DNA of 64,000 nucleotides from Notamacropus eugenii (taxonomy: Eukaryota; Chordata; Mammalia; Diprotodontia; Macropodidae). Within the stretch, counting starts at the first letter, position 1, and each line of letters opens with the position of its first letter. The translations under genes were made by a program, and so were the position numbers. The stretch is taken from the NCBI RefSeq assembly GCF_028372415.1, contig NC_092876.1:57599756-57663755 (forward strand), written 5' to 3'. Below, one piece after another: positions 42,488 to 52,115 of this stretch. Below the pieces are notes generated by a model. That model saw only the letters and a program-made list of their open reading frames with translations, was not told the origin of the DNA and ran no database searches.

Positions 42488-42645
42488 TCACTAAAATGTG
42501 GTAGAGTGTAAGGACCATCACCTTTAGAGACAGAAGACACAGGTTTGAATCCTAGCTTTGCTAGGTTAATTATCTGTGCAAAGCAATTTCCTTCTCTGGG
42601 CTTCAATTTCTTTATTTGTATAATGAGGGGCGTTGTGCAGGATTA
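42488..42645 (+). mobile_element. MIR3
   Basis: GAAGACACAGGTTTGAATCC, TCTGTGCAAAGCAATTTCC and CTTCAATTTCTTTATTTG. Confidence 0.75.
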
Positions 42646-42649
42646 TCCA

Positions 42650-42810
42650 GTTGAAACAGTATGGTAGAGCAGAAAGAATATTGACTCTGATAGATGGAGG
42701 TTCTGTGTTCAAATCTTGTCTCTGACACTACCTGTGTGACTTTGGTGAGTCACTTACCTTCATCTATAAAATGATTTTTAATGTCCCTTCCAATTCTAAA
42801 TCTTATCATC
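42650..42810 (+). mobile_element. MIR3
   Basis: CAGTATGGTAGAGCAGAAAG, CTGTGTGACTTTGGTGAGTC and TCCCTTCCAATTCTAAATC. Confidence 0.85.
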
Positions 42811-42902
42811 ACATATGGGCAAACTGAGGAACAGTCTTATACAGATGCATAGGACAAAACTTCAGAAACTGGAAATTCTGCCTCCTTTTATAGGTTGAGA
42901 AT

Positions 42903-43200
42903 ATTGGGATTTTGGAAAGAGTGGAAAAAGATGGCCTGAGTTCAAGGCCTACCTCTGACTTGGAGCTCTGACCTTATGACTGACTGAGCAAGTCTACCAC
43001 GTCTTTGAGTCTCAGTTTCATCATGTCTGAAATGAAGTAGTTGAACTAGTTGACTTCACAGATCTCTTCCAACTCTAAATCCCATAATCTAGGTCTCTGC
43101 TGGAAAATTCAGAGCAATTCTACTGGAAAAAGATAAATTCCAGTTACTTAATCCTCTCTGTGCCTCAGTTTCCTGACATCTAAAGGCCCATCTGTCTCTA
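42903..43200 (+). mobile_element. MIR3 plus a second MIR3 fragment
   Basis: Copy 42903-43092: GATGGCCTGAGTTCAAGGC, GAGTCTCAGTTTCATCATG, CTCTTCCAACTCTAAATCCC. Fragment 43140-43200: CTCTGTGCCTCAGTTTCCTG. Confidence 0.8.
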
Positions 43201-43444
43201 AGAATCATACTCATAGAATTAAACATATCTCACTCAGTTACTTAACTCCCCCTTTTCTCCTACTCATATCCCTAAACTTCAGGGAAGATGTTACCATATA
43301 TATGCCTTTATTCTCCTAGCCTAAAAAGTGCCACCTGCCAAGAGGTGATGCTGAAGTGTTATCTATAGAAAGCACGAAGAAGGTTAGTGCTGGAGAGAAT
43401 TCAATCTAAGAGTGAGACTGAACCACGGGACAGACTGAATTGAA

Positions 43445-43562
43445 ATTTGTTTGACTTTGGAAAAGTCATTTCCCCTCTCTGAAAGGAAGTTTCCTCATCT
43501 GTACAACGACTATCACTTAGCATAGTCCCTGATACATAGTAGGCACTTTATAAATTCTCCTG
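43445..43562 (+). mobile_element. MIR-type SINE, internally deleted
   Basis: TTTGGAAAAGTCATTTCCCC, TTTCCTCATCTGTACAACG and ACATAGTAGGCACTTTATAA. This is the last SINE before the promoter region. Confidence 0.8.
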
Positions 43563-44200
43563 GACTTGGCTTGGCTTGAACTTATCTTGTAAGAATGGAT
43601 GTAGAAAGACGGTCTCCTTCAGATCTAGAATTCCAGAAATCTTTTGGGAACGTAACCCAGAATAGCCAGGCATTGGGCAGAGTGGAATCTCAATCCAAAT
43701 GGATAACCAAGACACGTTGTAACGAAAGTTCAGGTGATCGCGTTGGGTTCTCAGTCTGCCTGACCCTTCTCACTCTATAGAGTGTGTTGTGGGAAGGGTG
43801 CTGCATGGAAGATCAGGCAGGCTTCCTCCCCTTAGCTTGCCTGCCTCGGCCCTTTTTGTTCCTCGCAGTCTCTCTCTCCCTCTACCTGTGCAGTTCTTTC
43901 CATTTGTGACGCCTCCCTCTCCTGGCCACAGACTCTCCTATCTCTGCCTTTCTGCCCCAGGGTTACAGGCGACCTGGAGTTTGGGCTTTTGGTGTCTGAG
44001 GGGGAGGGGCGCGCACGGGGGAGCCAGGGAAGGGGAGGTGAGAAAAACCCTCGGTCAGCTGGGGAAGGGTTAAGAAGTTAAAAGCTGCAAACCCAGGGAA
44101 GTAAAAAAGGGAGTGAGAGAAGAAAAGAGGGAAGGGGGAAAGGGTTGGCGGGGGTGGGGGAGATCTTTCTCTCTCGCTGTAATAAATCGGCTTAGAGGAC
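43563..44200. promoter_or_regulatory. SINE-free upstream flank of the CpG island
   Basis: GC content climbs from about 43900. There are no transposon insertions. It is probably the distal promoter of the downstream gene, inferred only from position and composition. Confidence 0.4.
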
Positions 44201-44236
44201 GATAGCAGAACAGCCCAGAAAGGATTAAAGAAAAGT

Positions 44237-44247
44237 CTATATAATAC
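44237..44247 (+). promoter_or_regulatory. TATA-like motif
   Basis: CTATATAATAC lies about 50 bases upstream of the long GA tract. If used, transcription would begin near 44270. CpG-island promoters are often TATA-less, so this is tentative. Confidence 0.25.
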
Positions 44248-44291
44248 AGAGAGCAGAGAGGGAAGGGGGGCGGGGGAGGAAAGAAAGGGGG

Positions 44292-44533
<242 letters not shown>

Positions 44534-44888
44534 GAAGGGGGCGGAGGGAGGGATAGAGCGAGCTAGCGAGTGAGAGAGAAAGGGGGAGGGGGCGCTCGCT
44601 CTCGCTCTCTCGCTCTCTCTGGGAGTGGAGAGAGCGCGATTTCGCTCCCAAACTCCGAGCTGCTGGTCTGGACTCTTTGCTGCGGGTTTCGCACTAACTG
44701 GAGAGCTAGCCCGAGCCCCGGACGACGGGCGCGCACTGGGGCTGCGCTCCAGCTCCCTCTGTCCTCCGGCCGGCAGTGCTGAGCCGAGCCGAGCCCCAGA
44801 GAGCCGAGGCTAGACTAGCCGAGCCAGGTGTCGCTGCGCCTCCTCCCCTCCGGTTTTCAGCCAAGCCTCCCGGGGTCCGCTCCCTCCC

Positions 44889-44889
<1 letters not shown>

Positions 44890-44920
<31 letters not shown>
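44890..44920. repeat. (CGG)n in 5' leader
   Basis: About ten CGG triplets. CGG runs in leaders are often length-polymorphic. Confidence 0.95.
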
Positions 44921-44964
44921 AGCTGCAGGCACAGGGCCGGCGAGGGGTGGGCAGCGAGGGCAGG

Positions 44965-45057
44965 ATGGGGGAGCCCCGGCGGCGCCCGGCGGCGCCCGCC
45001 CTGCCCGCGTCCCTCGGCGCCTCGGCGGCGGGCTGCGGGCGGCGGGAGAACGCCTGA
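44965..45057 (+). CDS. Upstream ORF 1 (30 residues)
   Basis: An ATG with context GCAGGATGG (purine at -3, G at +4) opens a 30-codon frame rich in A, P, R and G that ends TGA at 45055-45057, about 120 bases before the main ATG. Possibly a translational control element of the downstream gene. No evidence that the peptide itself has a function. Confidence 0.35.
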   Translation: MGEPRRRPAAPALPASLGASAAGCGRRENA

Positions 45058-45062
45058 GCCGG

Positions 45063-45188
45063 ATGGAGCGGGGCGCCTCGGCCGCCGCCGCCACCGCCTC
45101 CTCCTCGTCCTCGTCCTCCTCCTCGTCCTCCTCGTCCTCCTCCTCCTTCTCCTCGTCCTCCTCCCCGGGGCCACCATGCGAGCCATGA
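45063..45188 (+). CDS. Upstream ORF 2, overlapping the main start
   Basis: The ATG at 45063 (context CCGGATGG) opens a 41-codon frame. It begins MERGASAAAATAS, continues as a serine tract from the TCC/TCG run, and ends SPGPPCEP. Its TGA is at 45186-45188. It is in a different frame from the main CDS, spans the main ATG at 45176, and its stop overlaps the second in-frame ATG (45185-45187) as ATGA. Ribosomes translating it would pass the first main ATG and terminate at the second. It may reduce or shift main-ORF initiation; this is inference. Confidence 0.4.
   Translation: MERGASAAAATASSSSSSSSSSSSSSSSFSSSSSPGPPCEP
45100..45166. repeat. (TCC/TCG)n run
   Basis: Imperfect triplet repeat of about 22 units just upstream of the start codon. 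It codes poly-Ser in uORF2, poly-Leu/Val in the main frame and acidic residues antisense. Confidence 0.95.
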
Positions 45189-45239
45189 ACTGCCCGCGTG
45201 TCTGTCTTCTGCTCGCTGAGCTCCTGGACCTGGCGCTGG
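45176..45239 (+). CDS. First coding exon: signal-peptide N terminus, gene not identified
   Basis: The ATG sits in an excellent initiation context (GCCACCATGC). The 64 coding bases read MRAMNCPRVCLLLAELLDLA, then L and the first base of a Gly codon, stopping at a consensus donor (CTGG|GTGAGT) at 45240. A short basic/polar start followed by a hydrophobic LLLAELLDLAL core looks like a secretory signal peptide. The intron would be phase 1, the usual arrangement where a signal-peptide exon joins an extracellular-domain exon. The CpG island and long GC-rich leader fit a gene promoter. A second in-frame Met lies three codons downstream (45185). I do not recognise the protein. A secreted or single-pass membrane protein with a long first intron (at least 18.7 kb) is the reasonable inference. 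No further exon was found here. Confidence 0.75.
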
Positions 45240-45369
45240 GTGAGTTGCGGGCGCCTTCCCGGCCCGGGGGCTGCTGCTGCTGCAGCCGCCACGGAGTGCG
45301 CGGGATGGCAGGGTTGAGCTGGGGGTTGCCCCGGGCGCCGGGGTGTCTGGGGAGGGGCGCGGTGTGTGC

Positions 45370-45395
45370 TTGTATGTGTGTGTGCGCGCGCGCGA

Positions 45396-45464
<69 letters not shown>
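45370..45464. repeat. (TG/CG)n tract 1 in intron 1
   Basis: GTGTGTGCGCGCGCGCGACC followed by about 65 bases of pure TG. The alternating purine-pyrimidine sequence with CG steps has Z-DNA potential. Confidence 0.95.
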
Positions 45465-45465
<1 letters not shown>

Positions 45466-45540
45466 CCGATTGCTGAGGCTTGTATCTGAATTTGGATGGG
45501 TCTCTATCTAGGGATGGGAACGTAGGGATTCAGGGGGCGA

Positions 45541-45563
45541 GTGTGTGTGTGTGTGTGTGTGTT
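45541..45563. repeat. (TG)n tract 2
   Basis: About 22 bases of pure TG. Confidence 0.95.
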
Positions 45564-45684
45564 TACGTGAGTGTGCATGTGAGTCAGTGTCTATTTTCGT
45601 GTATGTATTTGCGTGGCTACTCTGTAGGGTTATTCTGAGGCTGTGTGACAACGTGCATATCTGGATGTTCTGGAGTTTGTGTAC

Positions 45685-45687
<3 letters not shown>

Positions 45688-45729
<42 letters not shown>
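45688..45729. repeat. (TG)n tract 3
   Basis: About 42 bases of pure TG. Confidence 0.95.
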
Positions 45730-45731
<2 letters not shown>

Positions 45732-45838
45732 AATCAGTATGATTGGGGCTCTGTATGAATATGAGTATAGATTGTTGGGCTGTTTGCGGGGTGCATTAGA
45801 GGGGTGAGAATGTCTGAATCTTGGCTTCGGGATTATGT

Positions 45839-45839
45839 C

Positions 45840-45891
<52 letters not shown>
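45839..45891. repeat. (TG)n tract 4
   Basis: About 50 bases of TG preceded by GTCGTGCG. Confidence 0.95.
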
Positions 45892-45892
<1 letters not shown>

Positions 45893-45894
45893 GG

Positions 45895-48765
45895 GGGACT
45901 GCCGGTGTGTATTCAGAAGAATGAGGGATGGGTGCATCTGGGCGTGCTGGAGTGTGTGCATTTGGAAGGGGGTGTGTGAGGGTGTGCTCTGTTGTGCGGT
46001 GTTGTGTTGTGGCAGAGGGTGTAGGGATAACGCGTTATGTGTCGGTGTCCCCTCTGGGAGGACTTGTTGGGGCTCCAGGTTGAGCCGGCAGATTCGACAG
46101 AGACTCGTCCTCTCTCCTGAGCTCGATCCACGTCTCCGGCTCTGGCTAGGTCCCGGCGAGGCTGCTGGCTTCGTAGCGTACAGGGCTCTCTCCTGCCTGC
46201 CTGGTTGGCTGCCTGGCAGCCTAGCTGCCGCGGATCGTGGTCACTGGCAGTGCGGCTGCCCGGGTAGCCCCGAAGGCTTCTGAGCTCGCTCGGGTCTTCT
46301 CTCGTCCTGCCTCAACCTCTAATCGGTCGAGGGTCGTGATAGGGCCTCTGGGCAGGGCAGGGAAACTCGAAGCGGGGAGAGTGGACTGAGGGTCTGTCTG
46401 GAGATGGGAGTAGGGGCATGAAATGGTCGTCCCAGAGCTCCCTGGGCAGCCGCCGCTGCCGCCACGGCTGCCAACTTTCAGTGCCCAGAGGCCAGCTGCG
46501 GCTGGAGCAGAGATTGGGCGGGGGCTGGGGGGAGGGAAGATGAGAGCCTTACACTGGAAAGTGGCTGTAGAGAGGAGGGTGTTACCCCCACTCCTGTCTC
46601 TGGAGGGATGGAGAGGGGGAGTGCAGTTGTACAACAGTGGCCGGCTAGCCTCTGAGGATTGCCAGATACGGTGGGGTGTTCGAATATCCCCCTTCATCCG
46701 CTTCCCCCCTGCAGCCTCTAGGGAGGGGCAGGGACCTTAAGCCCTCTAGACTTCACCTTTCTCGTTAACCAAAGACGGGGAGATTTTTCAAAGTGCCCTA
46801 CAAGTCCGCCCCCACCCTATTTACTAAGGTGGGGAAGGCCGTTCTCGTTTAGTCAAATGGCCTGTGAGGGGGGAGGGAGGAAATGGTAGTGGGGAACAGT
46901 GGCTTCGGGAGAACCTAAGAACTATCCAAAGCATTAGGGCTTTCATCTGCCATGGGGCTTTGGGAGAAACGAGGGGAGATGGTGCCACCTTGCCCCCATA
47001 GCAGAAGTGAAGCTGAAGGGGTTGATTTGGGACGGAGAAAGAGGTTGGTTGTGGTATCGGAGTGGTGTTCCTGAAGGAATTTGGTTGGAAAAACCTTAAT
47101 CCATCGGGAATCACTCCTCCACCCCCCAACCCCTTATCTATGGGGGCTGCCTCGGCTCACTGAAGAGGTGGGCTCTGCTGCGGCGTCCCATTCACAGTCC
47201 CTAGCGCCTCCCTTCTTTCCCTTTCCCTCTCTCGTGTGGGCTGGTACGGTTTGGGAGGGGGCGGGGATGGAGAGGCCGGGGCTGGGGGAACGTCGAGGCT
47301 TCTGCTAGGATCGCTGGAAGAGGCCGAATTGGGAACAGGAAACTTTGAGCCTTTTTCCTTTACTCCCTAATTCATTCCTTGAATGAGTCTGGAGCACCGC
47401 GGAAATCATGAATCATTCTTACCTCCTCTTTCACTAGCGCTTGGGACAATGTGGCTGGCAGATTTTTTGTTTGTTTGTTTGGGGAGGGAAGGGATGTCCC
47501 CTTCTTCCTGCAGTCTAGGCTGTTGGGAAGGGACGGGAGAGACGACCAGCTGTGGCTGACTACGTTTCCTAACCTTCCAGATGTGAGGTACTCACTGTAC
47601 CAGAGGAGGGCACTCTTTCTAGACACTGCTGGATTCTGTAGAACTTGTTTGGGTTGGCAGTCTGGGGAGGAACCTATTCCGGCAGAGAGCTACTGATCCT
47701 TGCCTAACCCAGACCTGATGATGCCTGGGTTGTACATTCCCACAGATTCCTGTTTCCTTTGATGTAGGATGAGGAGTGAGTCTGATTTGGCTGAATATAA
47801 GTGGGAAAGAGGGGGGTTAGTGACCTAGATGTTGCCATCAACATGTTCACTTCAGTTTGACTACGGAAAAGGCAAAGATTCCCACAGTGATATGCCTGCC
47901 GAGGTTTGCCTGGGAAGAAGCCCAATTTCCCTGGTGCCTGCTTGGCCTTTGTCTTAGCAAAATTCTTCACCCTGCCTGCCTTCACCAGCTGGGAGAGCCC
48001 ACAGACAGGTGTGGATCTTAGCTGGATTGTGGCTGAACACTCACTTCTACAAGGAATTTCAGCCTCCCTTTCTTCTTTGCTAAGTATAAAAATAGAGCTG
48101 GGCAACTCTGAGTAGCCCACATAGGCCTCTCTGGATAGGGGTGGATGTGGTGGTTGGTACCTGCCCTTGGGATAGTGTTGCTGGGTGCATCCCAGAAAAG
48201 GGAAACTAAAAAGTGAGAGTTGAAGACATTGTCTCCTGCCCTGATTTGGGGGGTGGGGAATGTGTGACATAGTAACTGAGGCTATGTAGGGGAACAGTCC
48301 CACCAAGCTTTCCTCCATCAGGTTGTCAGTGGGTCCCTAGGGGGAGACAAGAGGGAGTTGGTTTCTCTCTGGAACATCCTCTTTTTCCAGCTCAGCTTGG
48401 TTGGGACCAAGTCAGTAGCAACACTCAGACAATGGGGCACTCCAGTGTGTGCATGCTGTGAGCTTTATTTGTTTAATTATTCCTCCATCTGATGGGTTCT
48501 GGGAAAAGGGAAAGGGAGACCATACACAGAGGGCAGGGACTGGAGTGGCCACTTCTCTGCGGCTTGAGATGCAAAGAGCTGCCACCTGCCACCCTTTAGC
48601 CCCCTCTCCCCCATTGCATGGATCTCTACAATCTTCCCTTTCATCAGGAGGAGTCTTCCTACCCTCACAGCCATAAACTTTTACCCTTACAATCCCCACC
48701 ATATCCAAACCATGAGAATGAGTTTTCCTATGAGATTCTCCCCTTCTCATACTTCAAAAGATTAA
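45895..48765. other. SINE-free proximal intron
   Basis: About 2.9 kb with no recognisable transposon, GC-rich at first and then average. Possible regulatory sequence. Frames on either strand (for example 47704-48318) lack exon signals that I can support. Confidence 0.4.
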
Positions 48766-48767
48766 AC

Positions 48768-48922
48768 AACTGGAGAGAACCTTAGAGATCATTAATCCAG
48801 TCCCACCCTTACTTCCATTTTATAGCTGAGCAAACTGAGGATGGGAAATGACCCAAGGCCACAAAAAGCTCAATGGCATAGTTGCAGAGCCCGAACCAGA
48901 ACCCAGATCCTGGCCTCTTTTG
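48768..48922 (-). mobile_element. MIR3
   Basis: AACCTTAGAGATCATTAATC, ATAGCTGAGCAAACTGAGG and GAACCAGAACCCAGATCC. First SINE downstream of the promoter. Confidence 0.82.
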
Positions 48923-49080
48923 CATTAAAAAAGGTCTAGATTAATATTCTCAGAGACTTTGTAATGACAAAGGCTCACACCTCTTTGTCTCCAACAAACC
49001 CCAACTGCTAAGTGGTCAGTTCCAGTAAGGGTCCTTGTCTGAGTTTAAACTACTTGCCCTTTCTTTAACTCCCCATCCCT

Positions 49081-49082
<2 letters not shown>

Positions 49083-49114
<32 letters not shown>
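49083..49114. repeat. (CA)n microsatellite
   Basis: Sixteen CA units. Confidence 0.97.
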
Positions 49115-49116
<2 letters not shown>

Positions 49117-49182
49117 ATCCTCATTTGTAGTTTCTGACTACTACATTCAGATGATGAACCTGGCAAACAATGGTAGTTATAA

Positions 49183-49428
49183 TCTCTCACTGAGATAGTA
49201 CTTAGCTGTTTTCCAAGATTCCTTCCACATCTGATCTCATTTGATCCACACAAGGCCGCCATTGAGATAGTTTGGGCCAGGTATTGATGTTTCTATTGTA
49301 CAGATATAGAAATAGGTCCAAGGACAAGACGATGACTCAATGGCAGGCATATAGCTAATTTGATGGTATTAAGATTAGGAGGACCTCAAGTCTTGACTTC
49401 TAGGCCTACATGTTTTCCATCATATCAA
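49183..49428 (-). mobile_element. MIR-type SINE
   Basis: CACATCTGATCTCATTTGAT, TGTACAGATATAGAAATAGG and TCTTGACTTCTAGGCC. Confidence 0.75.
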
Positions 49429-49477
49429 AGGGCACGTCTGCACAGTCCAAAATAAAGTGGAGACTTGTCTATTCTTT

Positions 49478-49642
49478 GATCACAAGAATTAGAGGTAGAA
49501 GACACTTGGAATCTGACTGCTTCATTTTTGAGATAAAGAAACGGAAAGTTCAAGGCTAAGTAACTTGTTCAAGGTCACTCTGATAGGTAATAGTATAGCA
49601 GATCCCTGACTCCAATCCAGCCCTGTCTCCCTACAGTTAGCA
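49478..49642 (-). mobile_element. MIR3
   Basis: AGGTAGAAGACACTTGGAAT, GAGATAAAGAAACGGAAAG and TGTTCAAGGTCACTCTG. Confidence 0.75.
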
Positions 49643-49867
49643 AGGTAATTTTCCATCTCCACCCCACCTATCCGAACACACACCCCGCTTCACTTTAAGT
49701 ATTTCAATTACAGCGCTTAAGTGAGGAAGAAAATGATAATGGGAGTTGATTTCATTCACATCCCCAGCCCTTGGTGATAGAGATTTGGCAATTACCCAGT
49801 TCTACCACATAACCTTTTTGGAAGCAGGCGGGTCATAAATAGATAAATAAAAGACTTGGATTTGATC
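49643..49867. other. No recognised feature
   Basis: Unique-looking sequence. Confidence 0.35.
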
Positions 49868-49869
49868 CA

Positions 49870-49995
49870 CATATTCAATCTAATTCAACATATATTTATT
49901 AAGTGCCTACTATGTGCTAGGCAGTGGAAATCAAAAGACAAAAATAAAACAATCCTTGCCCTCAAGAAGCTTACATCCTAATGGAAGGATACAAC
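49870..49995 (-). mobile_element. LINE2 3' end
   Basis: CAACATATATTTATTAAGTG, CCTACTATGTGCTAGGCAG and CCTCAAGAAGCTTACATCCT. Confidence 0.88.
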
Positions 49996-50009
49996 TTGCA
50001 GGATGTCCA

Positions 50010-50396
50010 TAAATCACAGATTTAAATCTGGAAGGCATCTTAGAAATCTAGAGGTTCTTACCTAGTGGTCCAGGGACCCCTGATTTTAGAGGTTCTTTTA
50101 ATTTGGCTGGGGGGAAAGGTTACATTATAATTTTCACTGACCTCTAATCAAAACTTAACATTTGCTTCTATTATGAATGTATTTCCTGAGAACTCCTATT
50201 TTTTACTGGATTACCAAAGAGGTGATGCAAAAGGGCTAAGGATCCCTGACCTGGTCCCATCCCTTCATTTTGTACATGAAGAAACTGAGACCCAGAGAAA
50301 TTGTGTGACTTCAAAATGAGTTGGGATTTAAATCCAAGCCCTCTGATTCCAGACAAACTCTTTTCCCTACTCACTATACCAGATTGCCTCTGTGAA
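50010..50396 (-). mobile_element. MIR3 split by hAT-like insertion
   Basis: The left part, 50010-50049, reads AAATCTGGAAGGCATCTTAG. The right part, 50249-50396, reads CTGGTCCCATCCCTTCATTT, ATGAAGAAACTGAGACCC and AAATCCAAGCCCTCTGATTC. Joined conceptually, they form one MIR3 copy. Confidence 0.8.
50050..50248. mobile_element. hAT-like miniature transposon, copy A2
   Basis: Begins AGAGGTTCTTACCTAGTGG and ends AGGGCTAAGGATCCCTG, matching the end pattern of 1980-2204. It interrupts a MIR3, so it inserted later. Flanks ATCTAG and CCTGGT are only weakly alike, so the target duplication is uncertain. Confidence 0.7.
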
Positions 50397-50817
50397 TGTA
50401 ATAAGAGGTAGGAAATAAAAGCAGAAGGGAAGCTTAGACGAAGTTCTCTAGGAATATAGGAGGTTCAAGAGAACAGTGATCCTTTCAGGTATCACAGAAA
50501 GCCTCATGGAGGAGGAGGTACCTGTGGTCTTCAAGCAGAAGCTTGTTGGCCAACTTGTCATTGAGATTATTTTTTTGGATTTGGGTTGAAATGAACATCC
50601 GCTTCAGTCTCTTCCAGTTCTGAAATCTCATTATTCTGTGATTCTGGATAATTCAGTCCCCCGAACTTGCATTGGCATTTAGGTATTCCAATTTGACCAT
50701 CTTTAGAAATCCATTTAGTTGGATAATTATCAAATCTGCATGGCCCTTGGTTGGCCTATGTGAATAGCCAGCTTTCGGCACTTCTACTCTCTAGGTATTG
50801 AGCATGGAAAGATAAGT

Positions 50818-50865
<48 letters not shown>

Positions 50866-50876
50866 TGTTTGTGTGT
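50818..50876. repeat. (TG)n microsatellite
   Basis: About 45 bases of pure TG, then an interrupted end. Confidence 0.96.
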
Positions 50877-51149
50877 AAGAGAATGGGATAAGAAAGTCTG
50901 ACAAAGGGTGGAGAAGGGTGTGATAAGGAAAGGTGGTACAGTGGGGTTGACTTCTAGAGAAGGGTCCAAAACAGAGATATTGCTACCTGGAGACCTTCCC
51001 AGGTGGAACTGAACTCATCACTGGACCAAGGGTCCCATGCCAGGTATTGTGAGGCATATGAAAATGGATAAAACACAATCTTACCCTCAAGGCTAGTTGA
51101 TGGGGGAGGGGTGCTATGTAGGCCAGTGGCAAGAAGTTTCTTTTGGATG

Positions 51150-51228
51150 TGTAAGAAGCATCCAATGAGGCAAATGAACCAGATGACCTCGGGCCCTCCC
51201 AGGTCTAAATCTGTGATCTGATGATGGT
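51150..51228 (+). mobile_element. MIR3 3' end
   Basis: ATGAACCAGATGACCTCGG, CCCTCCCAGGTCTAAATCTG and TGATCTGATG. Confidence 0.7.
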
Positions 51229-51281
51229 CCTTATTTAGTGCTTTCCTCCCAGCCACCCTCTGATGTAGGCAATACAAGCAT

Positions 51282-51398
51282 CCAGTCCAATTCAGCTAGC
51301 ATTTATTAAGCATGCACTGTGAGCCAGGCATTGTATTAGGCTCTGAGGATACAAAAACAAAATGATCCCTTGCCTCAAGGAGCTTACATTCTACTCTG
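51282..51398 (-). mobile_element. LINE2 3' end
   Basis: AGCTAGCATTTATTAAGCAT, GAGCCAGGCATTGTATTAGG and AAGGAGCTTACATTCTACT. Confidence 0.88.
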
Positions 51399-51399
51399 T

Positions 51400-51512
51400 T
51401 ATAATTATCACTGTGAAAACCGAGAATTTAAGAAATTGAGTCTTTTGTCCAGGTTAACAGGTATTGTAAATGGTAGGACCAGAGCTTGAACACAAGTCTT
51501 TGGAGAATAGTT
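51400..51512 (-). mobile_element. MIR fragment
   Basis: TATCACTGTGAAAACCGAG, GGACCAGAGCTTGAACACAA. Confidence 0.55.
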
Positions 51513-51639
51513 GAAGTCTAGCACTCTTTTCATGCTTCTTCTAACTCAAAGCCCTGAGGGCCTGACCTATATCTCATCATGGAGATGAAGCTCTTCTAGT
51601 CATGGAGACCAAGCAAAAATTGACAAGGAAGAAACCTAG

Positions 51640-51780
51640 ACTTGTAGGATCGTAGATCTAGAGCTGGGGGAGGGACCATATAATCCAATCCCTTCATTTC
51701 ACAGATGAGAAGACAGAAGCCCAGGGAAGTTCAGTTTTGTCAATTCAGGCAATGCATGTCAAGACCTGGCTCTTCCTTCC
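51640..51780 (-). mobile_element. MIR3
   Basis: GATCGTAGATCTAGAGCTGG, TTTCACAGATGAGAAGACAG and AAGACCTGGCTCTTCC. Confidence 0.82.
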
Positions 51781-51944
51781 CTCTTTGGGCGTTGGATTTT
51801 CTTTCTTGACTTCTTGCCTTATTGGTTCCTGTTTCTGTCTCCTTTGAGTCCCTCCCTATTTCTTATGCTCCCTATTTCTCATCCATCTCTCTTGGCTGAT
51901 ACCTCTCCATCTCTCACTCTTAATCACTGTGTACATAACCACTG

Positions 51945-52115
51945 GGTTATGAGAGCTGGAGAGACCCTTAGGGCCCATCTACTCCTGACTTCTCATTTTA
52001 CAGAAAAGGAAACTGAGGCTCCAAGAGGGAAAGTGAATTCAGTGTCAGAACTCAGACTCAAACCAATGTCTTCTGACTCTCCAGTTGAGTGCTCTTTCCA
52101 CTATACAATGTAATT
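51945..52115 (-). mobile_element. MIR3
   Basis: TATGAGAGCTGGAGAGACCC, ACAGAAAAGGAAACTGAGGC and TGCTCTTTCCACTATACAAT. Confidence 0.85.

Larger units (their letters stand above)
44535..45175 (+). other. Putative 5' UTR of first exon
   Basis: GC-rich leader between the GA tract and the ATG at 45176. The transcription start is not defined by the sequence. It contains a CGG run, a TCC/TCG run and two upstream ORFs. The main frame is open from 44819, just after the in-frame TAG at 44816, for 119 codons with no ATG. Translation from a near-cognate codon is conceivable but would add a G/R-rich and poly-Leu extension with no known family resemblance. Confidence 0.6.

Noticed and set aside
44810..45292. 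160-codon minus frame with an acidic EEDEE stretch and alanine runs
   Set aside because: It is antisense to the TCC/TCG and CGG triplet runs of the leader; no start context or splice signals.
44828..45511. 227-codon plus frame spanning the leader, exon and TG tract
   Set aside because: It begins at GTG and reads through a strong splice donor into a TG microsatellite. Only the segment from 45176 to 45239 is supported.
47704..48318. 204-codon minus frame in proximal intron 1
   Set aside because: It is the longest frame outside repeats, but has no recognisable domain, no CpG island or promoter on its side, and unbiased composition. It could be tested by RNA-seq but is not supported.
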